Source: Larimichthys crocea
Taxonomy: Eukaryota > Chordata > Actinopteri > Sciaenidae
Direction of reading: 5' to 3'
DNA: 64,000 nt
NCBI RefSeq assembly: GCF_000972845.2
Contig: NC_040028.1
Coordinates: 14,816,871-14,880,870, forward strand
The position numbers were made by a program, and so were the translations under genes. The notes under the pieces are model-generated. The model was not told the origin of the DNA and searched no databases. It saw only the letters and a list, made by a program, of their open reading frames with translations. Shown here piece by piece: positions 13,698-36,400 of this stretch (positions are counted from its first letter, which is position 1; the number at the start of each line of letters is the position of its first letter).

Positions 13698-14920
13698 GTG
13701 AAGAGGATGTTAAATTGACCAGAAGGCAATAGAGGGAAATTATTTTCATTTCCTTTTGTGCAACAGCGGCTTCAAGGAAACGGGCCAGATAGTGAAAACT
13801 ACCAAATTACATCGCCAATTTGAATTTCATCTAAATATAAAACTGGAAGCAACACTTAAATAAAAAGGTTGAAATTTAAAGCGTGTATGCAACATATTTA
13901 ACAGTTGAAGCAAACTGTTGAGATCATTTTTTTAAAATTAGATCAAATTGTTTTTAAGAGTTTATATTTTGCAGACTAAAAGTAGCAAATAAAATATATA
14001 ATGTCAGACCTGAAACAGAATGTCAGTAACATGAAGAAAAAATGTCTAATGTTTTAATTTATAATTGTTTTAATTCTAGACGATTTTCCAATTTTAAAAT
14101 ATTCCATCTGCATCAATTAAAATCAAACAGTGCAGCGTTAGTTCATGTGCGCAGCCACAGTTTGCTTTGTTGTGTTTATTTACGAGCTGCAGATTTAAAA
14201 TTCAGAAATCATATTATTTGTTTTGTTTGTTCGTATCTCACAGCTTCATGGATGACGCACATCGTGTCATGTCTTTCAGGGAAATAGAAAAATTCAGAAA
14301 AACCTTTAAAGATTTTTTTTTTAGCATGAGCAAAACTGGAAACATTTGCTGTCATGTGTTCTGAGATTACAGATAATTTAGTGGGAATATGACATCTCAC
14401 ATTTCCATCAGATTCCGGACACACACACATTCATTCATTTCATCCATCGCAAAAAAACGCAGTAAATTTGAGATGATTAAAAAAATTTTAATCAGAAAAT
14501 AAAAAGTCCAGATTTTTTTTTCTTCAGGATTCAAACAGCCGTCTTTAAAGTATTACAGCGAATGTGGATATTTCCGAAAAGAGAGACAATCCTAATGTGA
14601 AGGAAGACAATAATAAAAAAAACGGTCTTTCTTGTGGCCAACTGACCATTAAAATGAGTCCAACATTTTCCCATCAACGGATTACAGCCGCAAATTGCTT
14701 CTAATGGTTATCAATTAATTTAGAGCCTTTCATAGTCCAAGAAAACACAAGAGAGCAGCGAGCTATTTTCTGTCCACTGCTTCCCTCTACTGGAGGAAGA
14801 CAACACAACATCTGCACTTTTAAATAGAGGTCCACTGATCACCGAGAATATTACAGGACAGACACGGCTAAAAACATCTCGTCTAATATTGTAATGCAGG
14901 AATTAAAAAACAGAAACACG

Positions 14921-17900
14921 TCAGCGCTTTCTCTTCCCTCTGTCCTGGCTTCTCTCTCTTCTCTCCCTGCTCCTGCTCCTTCCCATGCCCTCTCTTTCCT
15001 TCCTCCCTTCCCTGCTTCTACTCCTCCCATCCGCTGTTCTGCCTCTCCTTCCATCTGTGCCACTTCTGTTCCTCTCTCCGTCTCTGCTGTGACGCCTGTC
15101 TTTACCTCTGTCCTCCCTGCCTCTCTCGCGGCTCCTGCTTCTGTCCGAGCCAAGCTTGGAGCTGCTCGGTCTCTGCCTGTCCCTGCTGCTGTCTCTCTTT
15201 CTCTCTCGACCTCCCTCCAGCTTGATCTTGTTCTCCGGGCTGCGGTGTCGACTCCTGCTCCTTCCCCTCTCTGTCCCTGTTTGTCTGTAATCTCTCGACT
15301 CCTCTTCAGGCCGCTTCTGTCTGGTGTGAGGGCTCGGTGACCTGCTCCTATGAGAGGAGGCCTTTTTCTGACTCTTGACTCGCCGCTCGCTCTTAGAGCT
15401 GTTATCCCGACAGGAATCTTTTTTCTTGTTCTTCTTTTTCTTTTGGCTCTTGAACTTTCCACGGCTGTCTGAATCTGAGTCACTGTCACCATCGCTACTA
15501 CTACTACTACTGCTGCTGCTGCTATTGGAAGAGTCACTCGAGCTCTCGCTACTTTCATGCTTTTTCTTGTGGCTTTTTTTGCTTTTCTTCTTCTTCTGTT
15601 TTTTGCTCTTCTTTTTCTTGGCCTTCTGCTTTTCCAGGCGATCGAGTTTTCTGTAAAACAGGAGCACAAACATTCAATTAACCAGGGCCTCAGGATGTTT
15701 TAAGGTAGATGTAAAACATAATTCAGATAATATGTCAGCTAACTCGATCAATACGAGGCCTAAAAATACTTAAATCTAATTTGTGCTCAATAATCAAAAT
15801 GCAGGTCCATTCTTTAAAGCTTTCATACATTACAGTGTAATCCATGCTACGTTTTTTACCTGAGGAGCTTCTGTTTCTGCTTGGTCGTCAGGGACTTCAG
15901 AAATTCCACCTCGGGATCCTCCTCTTCCTCGCTCGCAACATATTCCTATAAAATGCACACAGCACGTTGAAACTGAAATAATATAATACAGATAAATACG
16001 ACACTTGAAGGCACATTAACACCTTAAAATAGATTTTTAAAAAATCAAATGTTCCCGTGACCCTAATAACTGGCTGCATAAACGACACATACCAAAGATA
16101 TAGTTAGTCTTTTCTCTCTGAAGGTGTCTGTTCGTACTGTATACATCGCTCTGTGTGTGCAAAGATGGGAGTGCGTGACAGACAATTACCTGCGCTAGAT
16201 CACAAACTGTAGCATTCCGACCAAGGACACATTTTTTCAAGGCAAACCCACTGTTTCGCATCTCCGCCATTAACTCCGAGGGGTGCATCGACGGACCTGT
16301 TAGCACAAATCACAGCCTCAGAGTCCCATTGATGTCAAACCATTGCCAGCCACTATCTCCACAGTGGGAATTTCGGGGGCGGCTTTGTTAACAGAATGGG
16401 ACATCAAATCAACTCACTCCACTTCCGGCTGAGCAAATCATACAATATCATTCTCTGCCAAAGCAGCAGTTAGGGGGAATCAGAATACACAATAATTACA
16501 TTTTTTTCTCCCGGCACAGGAGGGGGACCATTACAGCACTCCACCATCAACCACCATGCGCTGACTGGACTCTCCCAGGGTAAACATTATTACTTTACAA
16601 CTCAACTCGCTGATTGCAGAAGTCAGAATCAGCTCAAGCCTGGGCGAGGAAAGATACAGTAGGTGTACCTGCTGCAAAGTGTGTGACAGACTAAAGCTAA
16701 CCCACTGGCAACAAATATCACAGCACAGATATTCTGACTCCTGAAGGGAAATCTATATTTTCTGGGACCCAGATGTCAGCAGGTAAATGTTTATTTCTCA
16801 CATACAGAGTATATACACGGTACATTATACATGTATTTATTAATTCAAGTTGTAATACTTATGATTGTGATTTAAATATTAACATGATAAAGTCTGCTGA
16901 TTTCTTATTTCAATGTTCAAATCAATAACATCTAAATAAAATCTGCGTATGAGATCATCGGAGTTTGATTGCATACGTATCAAAGCATGTGAAAACTTAA
17001 ATTCATGTTTGGAAAAATGAAGTATGGACTCTACCTGCTGCCTCCTCCGAGGCCACAGAGCTGGCATTGATACCCGAGAGTCCATAGAGAGGACACTCTC
17101 TGTCTGTGTTCACGTGGCCCCATTTGTGACATTTGATACATCTCACGTTGCGAACCTGCGAAGTTAACGACAGACATTATTTTGAATTATGTACGCAGAA
17201 TAATTTAAATAAAACCCACACTTTCTGTATCGTTAAATAACAGATTCACCTAATTATAAGGCAAACTACATTCAGTTAACGTGTTTGACGGCATAATCTA
17301 CATGCAACCTTTAGTCACAGGTTCTGGTTTAAGTGTGGACGTGTTGCAAGCTCTATAACGAAAGCATGACACATTTTATGTTTTTATTTGTTTGATGTAT
17401 AGAGACATAACCAGTACTTCACACCCTCGAATGACTGCTTCAGTATGTATATATGTTTGAAATGAATAAAACTCATCACACACCTGGATTCCAAATGGCT
17501 GATCCCGAATATTCATGTCATCCTTTGCATACCTACGTGATTAAGGAAGATTAAAGGGTGGAAGAAAAAAATCGAAATGCTTGAAGATGTTGGACAACAT
17601 GCCATAAATATTGAATTGTGTATAAAAAAAATTAGGTATTCACTTCTCTCGAGGAGCCACCTTCTGCCACTCAAATTTGTACTCTTCTTCCCCTTCCTGA
17701 AAAAAAAAACATTTTATTATTTAAACACTTATTTTAAATTAAGCAAGTGTAAATGAAATGGAAACAAATGTACAAATACTTTACCTCATTCTTTTCCTCT
17801 TCAGTGCAGAAGACATTTATTTAAAAAAAACAAAAAAAAAACAACAACAACAACAAATGAACAAGTATTAAAATATTATGAATCAAAAAGCTGGTGTCTG

Positions 17901-19876
17901 AAATTAGTAAAAATACTAAGTCAGGAAGGATCACACTTGCTGCGTACGGATTTACCTTTTGATGCTCCAGGTGGAGCCTCGTACATGAAATTCAGGCCAT
18001 TTTTAACACGATCATCCCCCATCAACAACCTAGAAGTGAGAAAACAACATGTTGCTCTTCAAAACATTTCTGTGACAATGTCTCACGCGGGAGGAAGTCC
18101 TCAAATAAGTCCAATGACCTCTAATAAAAATCTAAAAGATGATTTAATGTGTATGTTTTATGATGATACTAAAAAATAGGTTTGCTCATTCAGAAGGCAG
18201 TTTTATAGGAGACACGTGGTTTCGTTCTGTGGCAGTGATCTGGAATATTGATCTGACCTGTTGTTGTACGTGTCCTGCTCCTTCAGGTAGGCCTGCATAA
18301 GTTCTTCTTGCTTGGTCTTCTCGAACGTCAGTTTCTGTTCTGCTATCCATACCTGCGGGGTGAAGAGAGAAGGAGGATTACAACACACAGTCTCACATTT
18401 CAAACTAATTGACTGGGTGATCTCATTGACCTGTACCCATCCTTCAAATCATATTAGAAAAAAGATGATTTATTGAGTAAAAGGACGATTGATTAGTTGA
18501 TCAACAGCAGATGGATTGATAAACATTTTGACAATAATTAAACACATCGTGTGCATCAGTTTTCACATGAAAACAACAAACATTTATTGGTTTCAGCTTC
18601 TCGGCTGTTAGGATTTATAGAACAAAGTGAATGTCAGAGGAACACCAGTTTGGGCTGTTGTAAATTTTGATGGATATTTTTCACTGACAGTAATTAGTGG
18701 TTAAAATATTGTCACATGTAGCTGTAATGCTAATTAATAATAATAAAAAAAGCATGTAAATATTTTGAATGTATTTGTGAGGTCTCAGCTTGTGAGATGT
18801 GTCTGAGCAGATTATATATTGTAGCAGAGGCAGCTGAGAGCTTGTTCCTTCACAATTAAAAACATAAACACAGCAAGGAGGCAACAGGCACCCAAATTAC
18901 ATGACACAACCCAAATATGAACAAAAAGCAATGCTTAAAGTATAACTTACAGAGTTGTTATGGTCACAAAGGACTGCCACTGTCACTGATTTTCACTACC
19001 TTCATCATCTACAACCTCATTTAACTGTACATAGTTTTTGATTTTTTTAATCTCTATTCTAGGTTTACTGTTTATAATGTTTTCTCTTTGTAAAGCGCTT
19101 AACACAGGTTTAAATTCTTAAGCACATGTATTTAACTTCAACTTTATTTGTTTATATAGCACCTTTCATACAGAACTGTAGTCCAGAGTGCTTCACAGAG
19201 CAGAAACAGACATAAACAAACAGATCTTTAGGTAAGAGAGCAGTTGCATGAAAGACTAAAGATTAGAAGAAAAGTAAAAAGCATAAAACTACAACAATGA
19301 AACAAATAAGAAGAAAGATTAAGACCTATAGGGTAAAAACCATAATGTAAGAACAGCTGCAGTAAAAATGTACTGGATGCTTGAAGCATCCATCCATCCA
19401 CGTAGAACAAAACACTGAAAGGTTCAGAGGATTTTAATTAGTATGTTTGATTTAAAAACTGAAGGCAACAAAATGTAACGATAGGGTGTGATTACTCACA
19501 TTATTTTATATATACTGCTGTAACATAAGGAGATTTACTTGAGATTTAAACTATCTCTATTATACTAATGAGTGAAGTAAAGCTAGCTTTAACTGTGCCC
19601 AACGTTAGACTAACTTCACCTAAAGCTAAAACCGACTGTGACAACAGTTTAATCCGACACTAACCTGCACACATTAACTTTACCGATGAATCACTAGTGC
19701 AACGTTTCCTGTGAAGTTTAATTAGGTTAATTACCAAAGTGATCACGATGCTAAGTAGCGAAAGCTACAAACAGCTAGCAGGCTAACCCGATGCTCGCGC
19801 TCACCTTTTTGATATTTGACTTGGACGCAGGATGAAAATCCTTCTTGCACATGAAATTCGCAAATGACTTCCCCAT
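14921..19876 (-). CDS. cir1: Corepressor interacting with RBPJ, CIR1
   Basis: CIR1 is a nuclear-speckle protein linking the Notch effector RBPJ to histone deacetylase complexes; it is also tied to splicing (family knowledge). Ten coding exons: 19805-19876, 18258-18352, 17956-18029, 17785-17798 (14 nt), 17644-17696, 17484-17532, 17035-17155, 16190-16296, 15860-15945 and 14921-15650. Every junction is GT-AG and phases close to 1401 nt, 466 aa (human about 450). The CIR N-terminal domain starts [17 protein letters not shown] zinc-knuckle-like Cys125-X2-Cys128-X4-His133-X6-Cys140 follows, then [17 protein letters not shown]. The long last exon encodes a lysine-rich segment, serine runs and RS/RD-rich repeats. 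It faces scrn3 head-to-head. A broken second copy of exons 1-9 lies at 22216-26362. Confidence 0.96.
19135..19260. repeat. Candidate dispersed repeat in cir1 intron 1
   Basis: The motif pair TTTATATAGCACCTTTCATA and AGAGTGCTTCACAGAG is the kind of sequence found in common teleost LINE/SINE 3' ends. It recurs in the duplicate near 25650-25740, in a more degraded form. The family is not assigned. Confidence 0.4.
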
Positions 19877-20340
19877 GGCGAACTACCGAGCCCAAAACGC
19901 CAAACTGAGCCGGCAGTTAGTGTTTAAATTCAGCTTTTAGCTTTAGCCAAGGAGCCGCGAGCGCTAACTTCCTCTGCGCGTGTAAACAAACGGTCGTCTC
20001 GCGGGAAGTTGGTTCTATGTTGGTGTCAACGGTTGGAGCCGTTAAAACCGTTAACACCGATTAATATGCGTTTAATCCATTTTTTAATGCCAAAAATATT
20101 AATCTAAGTCGATTAAAATTTAACTTCCAAACATATTAAACAAAAGCGACATTATTTGATTGATTTTGTCGATTAATTAAAGATGCATAAATCATCATCC
20201 ACACTATGGAAATGACACAAATAAGACACAAATTCCTATATATTGTTATTATTATTTTTTTATCTGATGATAAATGTTAAAATCTAATTACTATTTTTTA
20301 TTTTTTTAAATATACATGTATATATTTTTATTTATTTTAT

Positions 20341-20505
20341 TATTTAAATAATGTTAAACTACATTAATTAAAAATACTATTTTAAAAATATTTTATTTTT
20401 TATTTTTTTAAATAATGTTAAACTACATTAATTAAAATAATACATTTTTTCATTTATTTATTTTTTTTTTTAATAATGTCAAACTACATGAATTAAAATA
20501 ATACC
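20341..20505. repeat. AT-rich tandem repeat, about three units
   Basis: Three imperfect copies, each about 60-65 bp, of an AT-rich unit with the core AATGTTAAACTACATTAATT are seen (cores near 20349, 20415 and 20476). The array recurs at about 26815-27000 in the second duplicate copy. Confidence 0.7.
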
Positions 20506-20636
20506 AGGATTCTCAAGGGTTTACCAATTTCTATCATAATAATCTGAGATTATAAATGCAGATTAAATAAACAAAAATGTGTTTTATATTCTACATCATG
20601 TTATTCTGCGTCGAATATAAAACTGACTTCAGCTGG

Positions 20637-20646
20637 GTCACGTGAC
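20637..20646 (+). promoter_or_regulatory. scrn3: Palindromic E-box GTCACGTGAC (CLEAR-type)
   Basis: A perfect 10-bp palindrome with a CACGTG core lies about 100 bp upstream of the probable scrn3 exon 1 donor. The same decamer is kept in the second copy at 27128-27137. GTCACGTGAC is the consensus bound by TFEB/TFE3 and USF factors (established knowledge); occupancy here is inference. Confidence 0.55.
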
Positions 20647-20901
20647 GTGCTCGGGTCACAGGACGTGGACTGTGCGCGTCATGCAGCAGAAACAGGAGCG
20701 AGAATAGAAACTGACAGTGACAGAGCTCGGTGAGACAAACACAGGTGAGGTTATGTCGATCTAATGGTGAGTATAGTCACCCTGCATGTTGATCTGACTG
20801 GCTATAACACTCCTGAAGCACTCACAGTGTATGATCTGACCTGTTCATTAACCAGGACTCATGCAGTTTCTCTTTCTTTCTTTACTCTCAGTAACTTCAA
20901 A

Positions 20902-31901
<11,000 letters not shown>

Positions 31902-32096
31902 GCGACTCCCTACATGTTGGAACAAGAACACAGGTCTCCATAAGTTAACCCTTTCAATCAGGTATAAATACAAATATGCTTGTATTATAAATAAGTGAGC
32001 CAGAACAAATTCATCATGTGATACACGATTTGAGGGTTTGGTAATACAGTTTTATTTTAAAACAAATCTATATCATAAATAAGCAGCTTTTTACAG

Positions 32097-32102
32097 AATA
32101 AA
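32097..32102 (+). terminator. scrn3: Candidate poly(A) signal of scrn3
   Basis: A canonical AATAAA about 195 bp after the scrn3 stop codon. It is the first convincing signal on that strand. Confidence 0.5.
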
Positions 32103-32799
32103 ATAAAATCGTTTTAACACCCGTCTCAACATGATTGATTTAAAAATAAATGCAAACCAGTGCACTTAAGAAAGCCAGCACAATAACAGTCATTTAGCAT
32201 GGTTAGTTTTCTACTTATATACCTGAGAGGAAAAAATGAATCACGACAGCTCACAAGTTTTTCAACTTTTGGTTTTGTGGAAAAGAAAAATATAGTTTTC
32301 AAAGTCAGATGAACTCTTTAAACGTTGCATTAACACTCCCTGGGCTGTGTGACTCATTTCTTCAAGCATTTAGTCTTTGGGCCACGTTACCACATTATGG
32401 TTAGCACTTATTAATAGTGATGGCAGTTTACTTTTGTTGTTGTCACTTTAAAAAAAGTAAAAATAAAACCATTTTAGCAGTCGTGGCAACATGGGAAATG
32501 CTTTTTGGTTGATTGTTGAAATAGTGAATTGGCATACAGCTAAAGGTGTAACCACTGTTCTATATAAATGCCAAGTCATGTTGAACTGCAGGTTATTAAA
32601 GCTACTTATGCTTCATGTTATACTAACTTAATCATAAGTTAAATTGACGATAAATAAACGCTATAACATGGATGAAGAGTTAACATCTTCCCTTTTTTTC
32701 TTTGGCAGAAAAGCGATAATACACCCTGAAGTGTCCAGTAAAGGAAATAATACATTCAGCAGAGTAGTGGGATTTTTTTTTTTTCACCTGGACCTATAA

Positions 32800-32805
32800 T
32801 TTATT
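32800..32805 (-). terminator. gpr155: Candidate poly(A) signal of gpr155
   Basis: Plus-strand TTTATT, read as AATAAA on the minus strand, lies about 645 bp past the gpr155 stop. Used signals were not tested. Confidence 0.4.
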
Positions 32806-33448
32806 TTGAGGCCAGCTCTTTGCACTTTGTCACCCACACTATGACGCAACATAAATAAGTACCAGTGTATGTATTAACTACCTTAAAAGTCTTAAAAGAA
32901 ATCTAATTACACTGTTTCACTGTAAAATGCGTAATACCTGTTAGTTGTGTTATTTTTGAAAATGAAAGTTAAAAGACCACCATCACTGGCTTCATTGTAG
33001 ATTTAAAGATGCAGCACTCCAATGGAGTCAAACAGGGCAACGAGCACAGACTATCTGACTGATGTAACTACCACTTCAAGTACTCCCACTGTCAGTTCTA
33101 CATCTAAATAATGGTTTTGAAGGGTGAACAGCAGGTTCACCATACATGCAAGATCATCTGACTGCTCATTTTTCGTTCCTGATTAAGCCTTGGAGCAATG
33201 TTGCTGCAACTCAAGATCTCAGCAATTAACCTGGTAAATAAAATGATAAGTAAAACTGCAAAAATAAGACACAGGTGGTTAAAAACAATCCCTTTAACCT
33301 TTACACTGTTATTTCCCTTTACACCAACCCCAAGCAAGGCATCATGCACTGGCCTTTTTGGTATTAAAGCTTCACATCTGTTGCACTTCTGAACTGCAAT
33401 GCCATTTACTTTTGGTAAACAAAAACAAACAAAAAAGACCCTTGAGTT

Positions 33449-36400
33449 TTAGGACATGAAGCAGTAATGAAGCCGACTGTCTTCGAAGTCATATTCCTGC
33501 TTGATGTGTTGGAGCACACCGCCCTGCTGCAGCCGTGTTCCATAGAGTACCGCTTCACCATGGTCCTGAGCCAACCCGACCTGCTGCAGCCACTCCACAA
33601 GTTCACAGCCAAGAAAACACTCCACCATAGTCCTCTTCCCACACCTGAAAGCCAAAAGAAGCATTCACCCAATTGTCTGTGGACAGCCTCAGAAAGTAAA
33701 GAAGACAGCAGGCAGAGCCCCCTAAGAATTAACAGTTCTAGGTTATTTTTAAGTATTGTGGTGTGTGAACAGCTATCAGGATTTGTTTCTCTAACATGTT
33801 TATTCAAGACATTTTCTCATCAACCTCTGACCAGAGCAGCAGTGAGTAAGACTATGTGCTCTCACCTTCTTTTTTGAACAATGTCTTGAAAACATTGGTC
33901 CTTGTGGTATTTGGTGAACTGGACGCAGGTCATCCTGACATCTTCAGGTAAATCAGTCTGTGGCTGCTCTTCTCGCTTCTTACGATACCACAGACTGTGT
34001 AACCTAAACACACATTCACGAAAGCAAAATAGAAATTCATGCTCACAGTACTCAGTTTTGCGTTTATTGTGTGTATAAAAGTATTAGAGTGTGGCATAAA
34101 AGTCGTTTACCTTTTCTTAAATGGCAATATGATCAAATGCTTGTCCAGCCCAAAGAGAGCAAAAGAGAGAAAACCCTGGTAAAAGACAACATGTCATGAC
34201 AATGATACTGCGTGTCAATCAACGCTCACAGCCTTGGTACTGTATTATCTGGAACACCAACCTGTCCATAGTTGGCCACAGCACAAAAGAACTGCAGCTC
34301 CAAGTAGAGTCGACCAGGAACGCGGTTAAATAGCAACCACAAGCAGCTGGACAAGTTCTGTCAAAACAGGAATTTTAGATCAATTTTATGTTGGAGGTGT
34401 AAATCCTGTTGACAGCTTGTAGAACTAGTTGAGTGACTAAACTGCCTTAAAAACAGCACCCAGGTACAGCTTTTCAGCATTCTTTGAGATTGACAGAAAC
34501 CTAAGAATTATTGTTATTTACTGTTTAGCTTTTTATATACACACACACATCTAAGGTAAAAGAAACACAATTATTATTTTCAGGTGATTATACACTAAAG
34601 AAAACGTAGCTATACATATTATATACTATTTATATATTATATTTAGTGCTGTCAAAATTAACGCGTTAATTTTGTCGATTAATTTTAAAGAATTAACGCG
34701 TTAAAAACGCCATTTTGGATGTGGCAAAGTGGAGCTTTGTTTCCCAGATATATTAGTGTGTGTGTGTGAATGGGTGTATAAGAGGCATTAACTTAAAGCC
34801 CTCACGGAGACTGCGCCCTGGGCGGTCGCCCACATTGCCCATAGCTAAAACCGGCCCTGCTTGTATTAGTTTACGGGCAGATCTGCCACATCCAATATGG
34901 CGGACAAGTTAACGTATCGCAGCAACGGACCAACGTGCTCAGTGAGGCGTCTGTGTATATATGTCTATGATCTATCCTAACTAAAGGAGAGTCTATGTAT
35001 ATGTCTATGATCTATCCTAACTAAAGGAGAGCCTGTATAATGTCTATGATCTATCTAACTAAAGGAGAGTCTATGTATATATGTCTAGGACTATCCAACT
35101 AAAGGAGAGCTAGTATATGTCTATGACTATCCTAACTAAAGGAGAGTCTATGTATATGTCTATGATCTATCCTAACTAAAGGAGAGTTCTGTGTGTAAAA
35201 GATGGATAAGGACGGACTTTTAGGGGGAACATTTCATTTTAAAAAGTTGCCCGACGGCTCGTTGGACAAAAACAAGGCAATTTGCACAGTTGCAAAGCCG
35301 AATTTAAATTCCACAGAAGTAACAGACTTTAACGATCATCTCAAAGCAAAAACCAGTCTACACTACAGGAGTGTGGCACCCTCAGTATATTTCCTCATTC
35401 TGGCTTTTTTTGTTTGCACTGTGCATATGTGCACCTTAAGCCAATAAATAAATGAATTTAAAATACTTTCTCGTGTGTTATTCTACATTAATTTGATCAT
35501 TTTACATAAATAAATATTATTATAAGCTATCTTAGAAAAAGCATTCAATTTATTGATACATTTATTGAAGATTAATCGCGATAATACACAAATTTTTGCG
35601 ATTAATTAGTTAATTTTTTTTAATCGATTGACAGCCCTAATTATATTATATAATTAACTATTTCTGCCATTTCTGGATCTTTAAAACCAAAAAATAAACG
35701 TTAACATTTCCAAATGTGTTTCTTCATCTTCCACCCATTATTGAAATGAAGACCACCTGAAATCCAGCCAGCTATTTGTATCTGACTTGGTTTGTGAGGC
35801 ACTAAGTGTAATAGTGCAGGCGGTAAGACGACTACGTGTCGCCGTTGCTGCTGTGAAAGGTGGTTCTTTACTCACAGCAAGCAAGTTGACAGTCAGAAGC
35901 AGACATAAGAGCAAATGCGTGCCACTTGTCTATCTGCAACCTGTTGAGCTCCTCCACTTGGACAAGGAGGCAGTCGTGGACTGACACCTGTTCTCACACT
36001 ACCGGAGGGTGGCAGCAAAACGGATTTAATACATTTTGTAGAAAAGCGTACTATTCAAACAAATGTTCAGTGCAGTTTGAATTTAAACTGCATGTCTGTT
36101 GTTGATCAATACCTGTGTGTGTGGTTGAAGTGTTGTTCATATTGTGCTGATGATCATGTCCGGCATGGGCTGGGGTGATCACAGCAAATATGAGGCAGGC
36201 TGATAACGGTGATAAAAGTGAAAGTATTCTTTACAACATTACACAGTATCACAGTTCACTCTGGAAATAAAGAGCAGTGCAAGGTATAATACCATAACAA
36301 TAATACTAGCTAGTAGCTCCCATACTACTCTATTACCACATATATATAATATAATATAATATAAATAATAAAAATATAATATAATAAATATAATATAATA

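Larger units (their letters stand above)
12241..14920. other. sp9 3' UTR and sp9-cir1 tail-to-tail intergenic region
   Basis: The sp9 3' UTR probably runs to the AATAAA at 13026-13031. Past that, 13040-13330 is complex, non-repetitive sequence with an ATTTGCATA octamer-like motif near 13289, a candidate conserved element. A 23-nt poly-T run lies at 13675-13697. From 13750 to 14900 the sequence is AT-rich, with no credible ORF; its right end should be cir1 3' UTR, minus strand. Confidence 0.55.
19877..20901. promoter_or_regulatory. cir1-scrn3 head-to-head promoter interval
   Basis: About 1 kb separates the two start codons. The cir1 side (19877-20030) has several CpG. Bases 20090-20580 are extremely AT-rich and hold three tandem units with AATGTTAAACTACATTAATT. 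Next to scrn3 are a palindromic GTCACGTGAC at 20637-20646 and a probable non-coding first exon ending at 20744 (donor CAG/GTGAGG); its acceptor is at 20891/20892, ten bases before the scrn3 ATG. Confidence 0.6.
31902..33448. other. scrn3-gpr155 convergent 3' region
   Basis: This region holds both 3' UTRs. An AATAAA for scrn3 is at 32097-32102. A minus-strand AATAAA for gpr155 is at 32805-32800, giving it a 3' UTR of about 650 bp. No ORF of interest was seen. Confidence 0.55.
34644..35639 (+). mobile_element. hAT-superfamily non-autonomous DNA transposon
   Basis: A 996-bp element with terminal inverted repeats (left TAGTGCTGTCA; right end reads TAGGGCTGTCA on the minus strand). It is flanked by a perfect 8-bp target-site duplication ATTATATT at 34636-34643 and 35640-35647, the hAT hallmark. 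Subterminal AACGCGTTAA palindromes are present. Inside are an internal tandem array (34949-35187) and a decayed BED zinc-finger coding piece (35202-35447). No DDE or dimerisation region of a transposase is seen, so it is not self-mobile. Confidence 0.93.
34358..35875. other. gpr155 intron carrying a hAT insertion
   Basis: The intron between the 49-nt exon and the exon at 34262-34357. Two thirds of it is the hAT element at 34644-35639; the rest is AT-rich and featureless. Confidence 0.7.

Noticed and set aside
15375..15656. Plus-strand leucine/phenylalanine-rich ORF resembling a membrane protein
   Set aside because: It is the antisense of lysine/serine-rich cir1 coding repeats, so the hydrophobicity is a by-product.
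14851..15669. 272-codon arginine-rich minus-strand ORF overlapping the last cir1 exon in another frame
   Set aside because: The cir1 frame continues from exon 9 with correct phase and matches CIR1. The other frame is open only because lysine/arginine/serine codon repeats are low complexity.
33467..33877. 136-codon plus-strand ORF over the end of gpr155
   Set aside because: Antisense of the DEP-domain exon and the preceding intron; no independent support.
34971..35187. CRISPR-like array
   Set aside because: Repeats are directly abutting minisatellite units without unique spacers, in a vertebrate transposon.
35202..35447. Small host gene or domesticated zinc-finger gene
   Set aside because: It lies inside a transposon with intact ends, and its zinc-binding pattern is broken.
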